This document shows, piece after piece, positions 22,767 to 29,578 of a stretch of 30,084 nt of DNA. The notes beneath the pieces were generated by a model, which was not told the origin of the DNA, made no database searches, and saw only the letters and a program-made list of their open reading frames with translations. Both the position numbers and the translations under genes were made by a program. How positions within the stretch are numbered: position 1 is the stretch's first letter; each line of letters opens with the position of its first letter. Source of the DNA: Spirochaetaceae bacterium (GTDB lineage Bacteria; Spirochaetota; Spirochaetia; Treponematales; Treponemataceae); contig JAISTZ010000047.1 in the NCBI GenBank assembly GCA_031272345.1, positions 1 to 30,084 on the forward strand, written 5' to 3'.

Positions 22767-23780
22767 ATGAGCACAAATTGCCAAAACCGCATTTTTTGCC
22801 TCATGGCGCTCATCCACGCCGGACTTTTCGCCCAGAACGCCGCCCCCGATTGGGTCTACGACAGGGACGCGGTGTACCCGGCGGCCTTCTACATCACCGC
22901 CTAGGGGGAAGGGCGCACCCAACCGGAGGCGGAAAACCGGGCCGTGTCATCCATCGCGCTCTTTTTCGACACCCAGGCGGACATCAACAAGGGCGTCCTA
23001 AAGGAATACAACGACGCCGTCTCTCCGGAGGGGACGAGCGAATTCTCCAAAAAAACCTACACCACCGAGGACATGCGGATCTCTTCGGGGGCGGAATTTT
23101 TGGGTGTGCGGTTCGCCCCGGCCTGGCGGGACCACAAGCGGAACGTCTGGCAGGTCCTGGCCTACATCGACAAGCGGGAAGCCGCGGGGATATACGAAGC
23201 CCAGATTCGCCAGGGGATGAATTCCGTGGAGGCCCTGTGGAAGGACGCCGGGGACGAAACACCCCTGGCCGCGGCGATTCTCTTGTCCCGGGCAAAAAAA
23301 ATCGGCGCTGTTGCGATGGAGGAGATACGCCTTGCCGCAAAGGTCGACCCGGACACGCAAAAATACCGGGCGGACACGGCGCTCCTTGCCCAGGTGGATT
23401 CCGCCCTCAGGGCGGCCAGGCGGGGGGTGAGTTTTACCGTGCGGGTGACGGGGGCGGATTCCTCGGGACAAATTCAGCGGGCCTTGGAGTCGCTTTTTGA
23501 GCGCTACGATTTTGTCACCGAAGGTGACGGCGGCATCTACACCGTAACCGCCGCCGTGAGCGGCCAGGAAGAGGGGACCTCCGTGGGGGTGTTCGTGCGC
23601 TGCGGGGTCACCGTGCGTGTGCGCGACCCGGACAGGCGAACCCTGCTTTCGTACAGCAAAAACTACCCCAGGGTGAGCCACAACACCGCCGCCGAGGCGT
23701 ATACCAGGGCCTACGCCGGGATCGAGCGCGACCTGGAAGAAAATTTTGTAAAAAAACTCGCCGGATTATTCGGGGAGTAA
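22767..23780 (+). pseudogene. LPP20-like exported protein gene interrupted by an in-frame TAG
   Basis: From ATG 22767 the frame encodes a signal peptide (MSTNCQNRIFCLMALIHAGLFAQ), then DWVYDRD and FYITA, then TAG at 22902-22904. The same frame continues with GEGRTQPEAENRAVSSIALF and stays open to TGA at 23778-23780. The break splits the conserved segment that in LPP20-type proteins reads like A-x-G-x-G-x-T-x-x-E-A-x-x-x-A. So the TAG replaces one residue inside a conserved block, most simply by a single-base change from a sense codon such as CAG, TGG or AAG. No other stop appears in the remaining 290 or so codons. An internal restart at ATG 22944 would lack a signal peptide. It could be a recent nonsense mutation, a readthrough gene or a sequencing error. 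The C-terminal half is not recognised. Confidence 0.8.
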
Positions 23781-23810
23781 AAATAATCAATGTGACTTTA
23801 GGAGGTCAAC

Positions 23811-24509
23811 ATGAAAAAGGTTCTTGCAATAGCTGCGGCGCTGATCGTTTTATGCGTTGCGGCGGCGGCTGTTTTGGGATGCGCAAGCGCCCCGGCCCGG
23901 TCAAGCGAAAGCGGCCCGTCCCAGGGCGCGCAGACCGTGCCCCGGACGGCCCTTGATTACAAAATCACGGACTGGCAGGGCGCGTCCCTGGGCCGCGAAG
24001 TACCCGCCTGGGTCGACTACGCCTCTGACCGCGACAAGCCGGGCCTGAGCCGTCTTCTTAAGCTTGAGGGCAAAGAAATCTACATCTTTGACGAAGAAGG
24101 CGCGGACCTCGACCTGATCCGCGCTGACGCCGAGATGAATGCCTTTGCCGAAATCGCCGTGCAGATACAGAACGGCGTCACGGTAATCGGGGGCAGCAAC
24201 CTCAAGGGATCAAAGGACGTGGTGGACTCAAAGCAGCAATTTTTGCAGCGCGCCGTGGGGGAATTTTCCAAGCAAAAAATTTCGGGCTTTATCCGGGACC
24301 GGGATTTTTGGCAAAAGCTGCACTACAACGACGGCCGCAAAACCGTAAGGTACTACGCGGTGTACGTGATTGATTCGGCGGACCTTAAGCTGCAAATCGA
24401 CCGCGCCCTTGACCGTGTTCCCGCAGCAACCCAGGCGGAACGGGAGGCAAAGGAAGAAATCAAAAACGCGATCGACATCGCCCAGACACTTTTTGTGGAG
24501 GAGAAATAA
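23811..24509 (+). CDS. LPP20-like lipoprotein
   Basis: This 232-residue protein has a lipoprotein signal (hydrophobic run, lipobox VLGC, Cys24). The mature part contains REVPAWVDYA, IRADAEMNAFAEIAVQIQNG and a later VRYYAVYVIDSADLKLQID. These are the usual order of elements in LPP20/FlgP-type lipoproteins, namely a P-x-W start, a helix with alternating Ala and Glu, and a final beta strand. It has a strong GGAGG site and lies 30 bases after the broken gene, so it is in the same operon. It ends 1 base before the next ATG. Confidence 0.85.
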   Translation: MKKVLAIAAALIVLCVAAAAVLGCASAPARSSESGPSQGAQTVPRTALDYKITDWQGASLGREVPAWVDYASDRDKPGLSRLLKLEGKEIYIFDEEGADLDLIRADAEMNAFAEIAVQIQNGVTVIGGSNLKGSKDVVDSKQQFLQRAVGEFSKQKISGFIRDRDFWQKLHYNDGRKTVRYYAVYVIDSADLKLQIDRALDRVPAATQAEREAKEEIKNAIDIAQTLFVEEK

Positions 24510-24510
24510 C

Positions 24511-25551
24511 ATGCGGAATCATGCAAAACTGTTCGCCCCCCTGTGGGCACTCATTCTGGCCCTTGCAGTCCCCCAGGCGCTCCACGCGCAAACCGTCACC
24601 CTGGACGAGGGCATCGCAAACGCGGCGCAGAACATCACCGACAAGCTGGAAGGCGCATCGGTGGCGGTGTTCAATATCCAGTCCGATTACGATTCCCTTT
24701 CGGACTACATCTTTGACGAGCTTACCATCGCCCTTTCACACGCCGGGGCGGACGTGCTTGACCGGAAGAATATGGACATCGTGAATCTGGAAATCACCGA
24801 ATTCGGCAGAAGCGGAGCCCAGGACATGAACACCGTCCAGGACTTTGGAAATGAAATCGGCGCCAAGGCGGTCATCATCGGCTCGTTTGCCAAAGCGGGC
24901 GCGCATTACCGGTTCCGAATCCAGGTGATAGAAACCGAAACAAAGCGTGTGCTCCCGGCGAGTCAAACCCTTACGGTGCGGGAAGACGAGGCGCTCCTTA
25001 CCCAGATGGGCATCACCCTGCAAAGGCGCACCCAGTTCACGGCCCAGCAGAAAACGCAAGCGGGTTTGAAGAATCTTCTCGCCGGTTGGGGGTCCTATTC
25101 CATGGGTGACCCCCTGGACGGCACACTCGTTTTGGTCGCCGAAGTCGGCGGGTATGTTCTGGCGATTGTCGGGGCGGGTATGGCGCTTGATGCGGCAACC
25201 GCAGCCGACAATGCGGGGAAGGCAGCAGGCGACAGGGCGTCTGCAAACGTATCTTATGCCGAATGGGCGGCTGATTCAAAGGCCCGGGAAAAAGCCTACC
25301 AAAATGCCTACGACGACGCCTATTGGGAAACATATAATAAAAAATGGGAGAGCGCCACACCGCTCCTCGTCAGCGGCGGCATCATGCTCGCGGGGGGCAT
25401 CATCTGGGGGTTCGTCGCGCCCTACGTGTACGACAGGCCCCAAACCGTAAAGACCACGGCCAGGGCGTCCGGCCCCGTGCCGCGCATCGGCCTTACGGCG
25501 GCGCCCTCGGGGGCGCTTGCGGGGGCTGTGTCCTGGCGGCTCGCCCTGTAG
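24511..25551 (+). CDS. CsgG-like exported protein with a P13-like membrane C-terminus
   Basis: This 346-residue protein has a signal peptide (cleavage after ALHA, about residue 26). Residues of about 30-170 resemble the CsgG/LpoB-type fold: VAVFNIQSDYDSLSDYIFDE, then LTIALSHAGADVLDRKNMD, then GNEIGAKAVIIGSFAKAG and YRFRIQVIETETKRVL. The C-terminal half has GWGSYSMGDPLDGTLVLVAE, two hydrophobic stretches (about 210-235 and 285-310) and an Ala-rich charged middle. This recalls spirochaete P13-type membrane proteins, but that is a weak resemblance. It may form an envelope channel or help assemble the two LPP20-like proteins. The start ATG has GGAGGAG upstream. Confidence 0.8.
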   Translation: MRNHAKLFAPLWALILALAVPQALHAQTVTLDEGIANAAQNITDKLEGASVAVFNIQSDYDSLSDYIFDELTIALSHAGADVLDRKNMDIVNLEITEFGRSGAQDMNTVQDFGNEIGAKAVIIGSFAKAGAHYRFRIQVIETETKRVLPASQTLTVREDEALLTQMGITLQRRTQFTAQQKTQAGLKNLLAGWGSYSMGDPLDGTLVLVAEVGGYVLAIVGAGMALDAATAADNAGKAAGDRASANVSYAEWAADSKAREKAYQNAYDDAYWETYNKKWESATPLLVSGGIMLAGGIIWGFVAPYVYDRPQTVKTTARASGPVPRIGLTAAPSGALAGAVSWRLAL

Positions 25552-25555
25552 CAGG

Positions 25556-25585
25556 GGGCCCGGCGGCGGGCAGCGCCGCCGGCCC
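25556..25585 (+). terminator. Strong GC hairpin after the envelope cassette
   Basis: GGGCCCGGCGGCG (25556-25568) pairs with CGCCGCCGGCCC (25574-25585), with one bulged C and a 5-base loop. It starts 5 bases after the stop. No T-run follows, so it may be a Rho-type end, an mRNA-stabilising stem or a non-classical terminator. Confidence 0.5.
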
Positions 25586-25601
25586 TCAAGCAGACTTGCT
25601 G

Positions 25602-25630
25602 TTGACTTTATCGTAAAATTAGCCTACATT
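25602..25630 (+). promoter_or_regulatory. Promoter of the Phd-type antitoxin
   Basis: TTGACT (25602-25607), 17 bases, TACATT (25625-25630). An AAGGAG ribosome site follows at 25651-25656. Confidence 0.65.
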
Positions 25631-25661
25631 TGATACAGAAACAATCAGTAAAGGAGTCGAT

Positions 25662-25880
25662 CTGCCAGTCATCAAACCGGTATCTGATTTACGGAATTAC
25701 ACAGAAGTCCTGCGCGGTATTGCCGTGGGTGAGCCGGTGTTCCTTACCAGAAACGGCCGGGGCAAGTATGTCATTCTTGATATTGAAGATTACAGCAGAA
25801 CCCAGGCCAGCATCAAACTGATGGCAGAACTGGAGAAGGGCCGCAAATCAGGGGAAGAAGAAGGCTGGATGACTATGTAA
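25662..25880 (+). CDS. Phd/YefM-type antitoxin with apparent CTG start, no toxin seen
   Basis: The 72-residue product is a clear Phd/YefM antitoxin: (M)PVIKPVSDLRNYTEVLRGI, then GEPVFLTRNGRGKYVILDIE, then DYSRTQASIKLMAELEKGRK and an acidic end. These proteins bind DNA with the N-terminus and neutralise RelE/Doc-type toxins with the C-terminus. The family always begins at this PVI-type segment. The codon before it is CTG at 25662, placed 5 bases after a perfect AAGGAG. Going upstream in frame there is no ATG, GTG or TTG before the TAG at 25620. So CTG is the likely start. The 230 bases after the TAA contain no toxin-sized frame, so it is solitary or a remnant. Confidence 0.78.
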   Translation: MPVIKPVSDLRNYTEVLRGIAVGEPVFLTRNGRGKYVILDIEDYSRTQASIKLMAELEKGRKSGEEEGWMTM

Positions 25881-25996
25881 AAATTCTTTTCCCTGAAGTC
25901 CTATACGCTGGATCTGTTGATGATGCTGAAACATGAACTATACGCCCATAATTGACACGAGCGGCCCCGTCCCGCCACAATAGCTCCATGCACCGC

Positions 25997-26025
25997 TTGC
26001 AAAAAGCGCGGGGGTGGTGTATAGT
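25997..26025 (+). promoter_or_regulatory. Promoter upstream of the coiled-coil nuclease-like gene
   Basis: TTGCAA (25997-26002), 17 bases, TATAGT (26020-26025). The -10 box runs into the palindrome at 26023-26054, so a protein bound there would block it. The rest of 25881-26110 shows no gene. Confidence 0.6.
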
Positions 26026-26054
26026 TATTCGGGAACTTCAGTTTCCGAATAACT
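26023..26054. repeat. 14-bp inverted repeat over the transcription start
   Basis: AGTTATTCGGGAAC pairs with GTTTCCGAATAACT (one G-U) around the loop TTCA. It overlaps the -10 box and the predicted start of the promoter at 25997-26025. It could be an operator, or an interspersed repeat inserted here. Confidence 0.7.
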
Positions 26055-26110
26055 GCAAGACCTGTGAAGCAACCGATCGGGTTGCCCACACGTCCATGTC
26101 AGGAGGCGAT

Positions 26111-26812
26111 ATGGCATTATCAGCGGCAGAACGGGCAGAATTGATGAAGGATGTCCCCACGCTGGAGGAGTTCTGGGCGGCGCATATCAAGACAAAGCAG
26201 GAGTGGGAACAACAGTTCAAGCAATCCAGGGAAGACTGGGAGCAGCAGTTCAAGAAACTCAATGCTTTATTTGACCGGGTGGATAAGCAGATAGACGGGC
26301 TGGGGAGTACTGTGGACCGGGTGGATAAGCAGATAGGCGGCCTGGGGAGTACTGTGGACCGGGTCGACAAGCAGATAGGCGGCCTGGGGAATTCCATCGG
26401 GGGGCTGGTGGAGACGCTGATTGCGGCAAAACTCTGGGAGAAGTTTCAAGGCACCCCTTATAGCCGCCTGAAACGGGCGTACCGGCGGATGCAGGTCTTC
26501 GACGACACAAACATTGAGCGGACGGATATAGACATCCTGTTGTCTGACAGCGATCTGTGCATGGCGGTGGAGGTGAAGCGGGAACCCGACGAAAGGGATG
26601 TGGACGCCCATGTAAAGCGGATGGGGCTAATCCGGAAATATCCGCCCGCGGAGACGAAGGGGAAGACGTTGGTGGGAGCGATAGCCGGGGGCTATGTGCC
26701 CGGGGAGGTACGGGATTATGCGCACAGCAAGGGATTTTATGTGCTGGAGTTGTCCGGGGAAACGGTTGTGCTTGCGGAACCGCCGGCCGGGTTCAGGCCG
26801 CGGGAGTGGTAG
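26111..26812 (+). CDS. Coiled-coil protein with PD-(D/E)XK nuclease-like domain (DUF3782-like)
   Basis: This 233-residue protein has an N-terminal helical part (about 1-100) with EQQFKQSREDW/EQQFKKL and three copies of a 14-residue unit, DRVDKQI(D/G)GLGSTV, which form a coiled coil. The C-terminal half (about 101-233) has the pattern DIDILLSD (Asp141) and AVEVKRE (Glu154, Lys156) expected of the restriction-endonuclease-like fold. It ends with GFYVLELSGETVVLAEPP. Such proteins are common in genomes with mobile DNA; the substrate is unknown. ATG 26111 is chosen because AGGAGG lies before it. The TAG stop directly precedes the trpB ATG, so trpB translation may depend on this gene. Confidence 0.85.
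   Translation: MALSAAERAELMKDVPTLEEFWAAHIKTKQEWEQQFKQSREDWEQQFKKLNALFDRVDKQIDGLGSTVDRVDKQIGGLGSTVDRVDKQIGGLGNSIGGLVETLIAAKLWEKFQGTPYSRLKRAYRRMQVFDDTNIERTDIDILLSDSDLCMAVEVKREPDERDVDAHVKRMGLIRKYPPAETKGKTLVGAIAGGYVPGEVRDYAHSKGFYVLELSGETVVLAEPPAGFRPREW
26273..26390 (+). repeat. 42-bp tandem repeat, about 2.8 units
   Basis: Units begin at 26273, 26315 and 26357 (GACCGGGT...) and encode 14 residues each. They are nearly identical at DNA level, which suggests recent expansion and possible length variation in frame. Confidence 0.9.
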
Positions 26813-28018
26813 ATGATCCGCCACACCAGCTCCATGCCCAAAGGACGATTCGGCCCCTACGGCGGCCGGTACATTCCCGAAACCCTGATGAACGAGATCA
26901 TCAACCTGGAAAAGGCCTACAACCACTACAGGGACGACCCCGCCTTCAACGGGGAACTCGGCGCCCTGCTCCGCTGCTATGCGGGACGGCCCTCGCTCCT
27001 CTATTTTGCCGCCAACATGACCGCTGACCTGGGGGGCGCCAAGGTCTACCTCAAGCGGGAGGACCTGAATCACACCGGGTCCCACAAGATAAACAACGTG
27101 CTGGGCCAGGCCCTCCTCGCAAAAAAGATGGGCAAGACCCGCCTCATCGCGGAGACCGGCGCGGGGCAGCACGGGGTGGCGGCGGCAACCGCAGCGGCGC
27201 TTTTGGGCATGGAGTGCGAAATCTTCATGGGGGAGGAGGACACAAAGCGGCAGGCCCTGAACGTGTACCGCATGAGGCTCCTGGGCGCGAAGGTGCATCC
27301 GGTGCTGTCGGGCACACGCACCCTCAAGGACGCGGTGAACGAAACCATGCGCGAATGGGTGAGCCGGGTGGCGGACACCCACTACGCCCTGGGTTCCGTG
27401 ATGGGCCCCCACCCCTTCCCCACGATGGTGCGGGACTTCCAGAGCGTTATCGGACGGGAGGCCAGGGAGCAAATTTTGCGGGCCGAAGGCAAGCTCCCGG
27501 CGGCGGCAATCGCCTGCGTGGGGGGCGGGAGCAACGCCATGGGCCTCTTCTACCACTTCATCCCGGACAAAACCGTGCGGCTCATCGGGTGCGAGGCCGC
27601 GGGGCGGGGCATCGAAACGGGGGAGCACGCGGCGACCCTCACCACCGGAACCCCCGGGGTCTTCCACGGCATGAAGTCCTACTTCTGCCAGAACGGCGAG
27701 GGCCAGATTGCGCCGGTCTACTCGATTTCCGCGGGGCTGGACTATCCGGGAATCGGCCCGGAACACGCCCACCTCCACGACACGGGCCGGGCGGAATACG
27801 TGCCCGTCACGGACGAGGAAGCGGTCTCGGCCTTCGAGTACCTTGCCCGGACCGAGGGCATTATCTGCGCCGTCGAGAGCGCCCACGCCGTTGCATACGC
27901 CCGCGCGCTGGTTCCGTCCCTCCCCAGGGACGAAAGCGTGATTATCTGCCTTTCGGGCCGGGGCGACAAGGACGTTGCCGCAATCGCCCGATACCGGGGG
28001 GAGAATATCGATGAGTAG
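26813..28018 (+). CDS. trpB: Tryptophan synthase beta subunit
   Basis: This 401-residue PLP enzyme joins indole and serine to form tryptophan. It is the TrpB1 type: FGPYGGRYIPETLM, the PLP lysine in NHTGSHKINNVLGQAL (Lys92), AETGAGQHGVA, the PLP phosphate loop GGGSNAMGLF, and the C-terminal LSGRGDKD. ATG 26813 directly follows the upstream stop. A second ATG at 26834 would give a start closer to the usual TrpB length, and which one is used is open. trpA overlaps its end by 8 bases. Confidence 0.97.
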   Translation: MIRHTSSMPKGRFGPYGGRYIPETLMNEIINLEKAYNHYRDDPAFNGELGALLRCYAGRPSLLYFAANMTADLGGAKVYLKREDLNHTGSHKINNVLGQALLAKKMGKTRLIAETGAGQHGVAAATAAALLGMECEIFMGEEDTKRQALNVYRMRLLGAKVHPVLSGTRTLKDAVNETMREWVSRVADTHYALGSVMGPHPFPTMVRDFQSVIGREAREQILRAEGKLPAAAIACVGGGSNAMGLFYHFIPDKTVRLIGCEAAGRGIETGEHAATLTTGTPGVFHGMKSYFCQNGEGQIAPVYSISAGLDYPGIGPEHAHLHDTGRAEYVPVTDEEAVSAFEYLARTEGIICAVESAHAVAYARALVPSLPRDESVIICLSGRGDKDVAAIARYRGENIDE

Positions 28019-28793
28019 AATCCCCAATGCATTCAAAGACGGCAGGGCCTTCATCGGCTTTGTCACCGGCGGGGACCCCTCCCTGGAAAAAACCCGGGAG
28101 TTCGTGCTCGCCATGGCGGACGCCGGGGCGGACCTGGTGGAAATCGGCGTCCCCTTCTCGGACCCCATCGCCGAAGGCCCGGTGATTCAGGAGGCGAATC
28201 TCCGCGCACTCGCCGGGGGAACCACGGTGCAGAAACTCTTCACCCTGGTGGAAGACCTGCGCCGGCGCACACAAATCCCCCTGGTGTTCCTCACGTACCT
28301 GAATCCCCTGTTCCGCATGGGCTACGAAACCTTCTTCCGCCGCGCCGCCGAAGCCGGCCTCGACGGGGTGATTATCCCGGACCTGCCCTTCGAGGAGCAG
28401 GGTGAAGTGCGGGACATCGCATCCGCCGCCGGGGTCGACCTGATTTCCCTCATCGCGCCCACGTCGGCGGAGCGCATCCGGAAGATCGCCGCCGAAGCCC
28501 AGGGATTCGTCTACCTGGTGTCGTCCCTGGGGGTGACGGGTGTGCGGAAGGAAATCACCACGGACCTTGGGGCCATGGCCGGGGAAATCCGCGCCGCAGC
28601 CGGTGTGCCCGTGGCGGTGGGCTTCGGCATCCACACCCCGGAGCAGGCCGCCGACGTTGCGCGCGCCGCCGACGGCGTCATCGTGGGGAGCGCTATTGTC
28701 AAGATAATCGCCGAACACGGAAGCGGCGCGGCGCCCTTCATCGCGGAGTACGTGGGCCGGATGAAGGCGGCGGTGCAAAAAAATGAAAAATGA
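28011..28793 (+). CDS. trpA: Tryptophan synthase alpha subunit (Glu in place of the second catalytic Asp)
   Basis: This 260-residue TIM-barrel enzyme splits indole-3-glycerol phosphate and passes indole to TrpB. VEIGVPFSDP carries the first catalytic residue (Glu44, like E. coli Glu49). The second, Asp60 in E. coli within ADGP, is Glu55 here (AEGP, codon GAA). Other marks are normal: FVTGGDP, PDLPFEEQ, APTSAERI, YLVSSLGVTG, GFGIHTPEQ and GVIVGSAIV. I recall that AEGP forms occur in some bacterial lineages, so it is more likely a lineage variant than a dead enzyme. ATG 28011 overlaps trpB by 8 bases. Confidence 0.96.
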   Translation: MSRIPNAFKDGRAFIGFVTGGDPSLEKTREFVLAMADAGADLVEIGVPFSDPIAEGPVIQEANLRALAGGTTVQKLFTLVEDLRRRTQIPLVFLTYLNPLFRMGYETFFRRAAEAGLDGVIIPDLPFEEQGEVRDIASAAGVDLISLIAPTSAERIRKIAAEAQGFVYLVSSLGVTGVRKEITTDLGAMAGEIRAAAGVPVAVGFGIHTPEQAADVARAADGVIVGSAIVKIIAEHGSGAAPFIAEYVGRMKAAVQKNEK

Positions 28794-28795
28794 CG

Positions 28796-28801
28796 TATAC
28801 T
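28796..28801 (+). promoter_or_regulatory. Candidate -10 box of the second toxin-antitoxin pair
   Basis: TATACT lies 3 bases after the trpA stop and ahead of a GGAAAGGA ribosome site at 28805-28812. No strong -35 is visible upstream. Confidence 0.45.
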
Positions 28802-28817
28802 CTTGGAAAGGACAAGA

Positions 28818-29183
28818 ATGATGGAAGCGATAGTAAGAGTTATGGACGGCAATAGAATACCGGATTATTTTGACATTCCCGAAAAAATGCGGAACGAACG
28901 CATTCAAGTAATAATAGTCCCTTTTCCTGAGCAACAGGAAAAAATCGTACAGAGACCTTCCATCAACAGGGATATTATGCGGAAATTTCAAGCTATTGCA
29001 GAGTCCGGCGAATTCAAAGCGCATTTAAAGAGAAAACTGGCTCAGGGCGTTAAATTTGAATTTGACGCCCAAAAAATCATTGAGGGGACCGAAACTGAAG
29101 ACGACAAACAAAATCGTTATAAGATGGAAAAACGCGCTTGGTCTGATTCTGTTGCGGATAGGGTTCGCCAGGGTGAATTATGA
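28818..29183 (+). CDS. Putative antitoxin partner of a VapC-type toxin
   Basis: This 121-residue protein is encoded in AT-rich DNA, unlike trpA before it. It begins with a short beta-like part (EAIVRVMDGNRIPDYFDIP, QVIIVPFP) of the kind found in DNA-binding antitoxins such as AbrB or DUF2281-like proteins, but I cannot assign a family. The C-terminal half is charged and probably disordered until toxin-bound. It overlaps the PIN toxin start by 4 bases. The start could be ATG 28818 or the next codon, ATG 28821; a ribosome site is 5-10 bases upstream. The role is inferred from pairing with the PIN gene. Confidence 0.8.
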   Translation: MMEAIVRVMDGNRIPDYFDIPEKMRNERIQVIIVPFPEQQEKIVQRPSINRDIMRKFQAIAESGEFKAHLKRKLAQGVKFEFDAQKIIEGTETEDDKQNRYKMEKRAWSDSVADRVRQGEL

Positions 29184-29578
29184 CACCTCAGAATCTTATT
29201 CTTGATACAAACGCTGTGATTCGTTTTATTATCGGTGATGACATCGCCGCATTTGGAACGGTACGGGATATAATTATTGAAGAAGACTCTTGTACCGTAC
29301 CTATCGAAGTTATTGCCGAGGTAGTGTATAACCTGCGTGATAAATATGGCATGACACGCCAGGAAGTAGCCGATAGAATAAAAGAATTCGCATTGATCAA
29401 GGAGGATATTATAGCTGAAACAAATGTTGTCCGGTTTGCCCTAAACCTTTACGCTTCATCAAAATTTGACTTTGTAGATTGCCTTCTTGACGGATACGCA
29501 AAAGAAAAGGGTATCTCAGTATTTACGTTTGACATTGATTTACGAAGACGTTTAAAGGAAAAAGCGTTCAATGCCTGA
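29180..29578 (+). CDS. VapC-type PIN-domain toxin
   Basis: This 132-residue protein has the PIN acidic residues: ILDTNAVIRF (Asp9), PIEVIAEVVY (Glu43 and Glu47), DFVDCLLDGYA (Asp97/Asp100) and TFDIDLRRRL (Asp118). It would cut RNA in a magnesium-dependent way. It is in the same AT-rich block as its antitoxin and sits between trpA and murC, looking like an insertion into a GC-rich neighbourhood. The 3' end overlaps the first possible murC start. Confidence 0.92.
   Translation: MTPQNLILDTNAVIRFIIGDDIAAFGTVRDIIIEEDSCTVPIEVIAEVVYNLRDKYGMTRQEVADRIKEFALIKEDIIAETNVVRFALNLYASSKFDFVDCLLDGYAKEKGISVFTFDIDLRRRLKEKAFNA

Noticed and set aside
25881..25938. RelE/ParE-type toxin remnant after the Phd gene
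   Set aside because: Only about 20 codons are open in any plausible frame and they show no convincing toxin motif.
25952..26110. N-terminal extension of the coiled-coil nuclease-like protein
   Set aside because: It would translate through the promoter and the 26023-26054 palindrome. ATG 26111 has a strong ribosome site.
26273..26390. CRISPR-like repeat
   Set aside because: The repeats are direct, contiguous and in frame without spacers. They are a coding tandem repeat.
26627..28168. 513-codon minus-strand frame opposite trpB
   Set aside because: It is antisense to trpB and trpA, which have complete family signatures.
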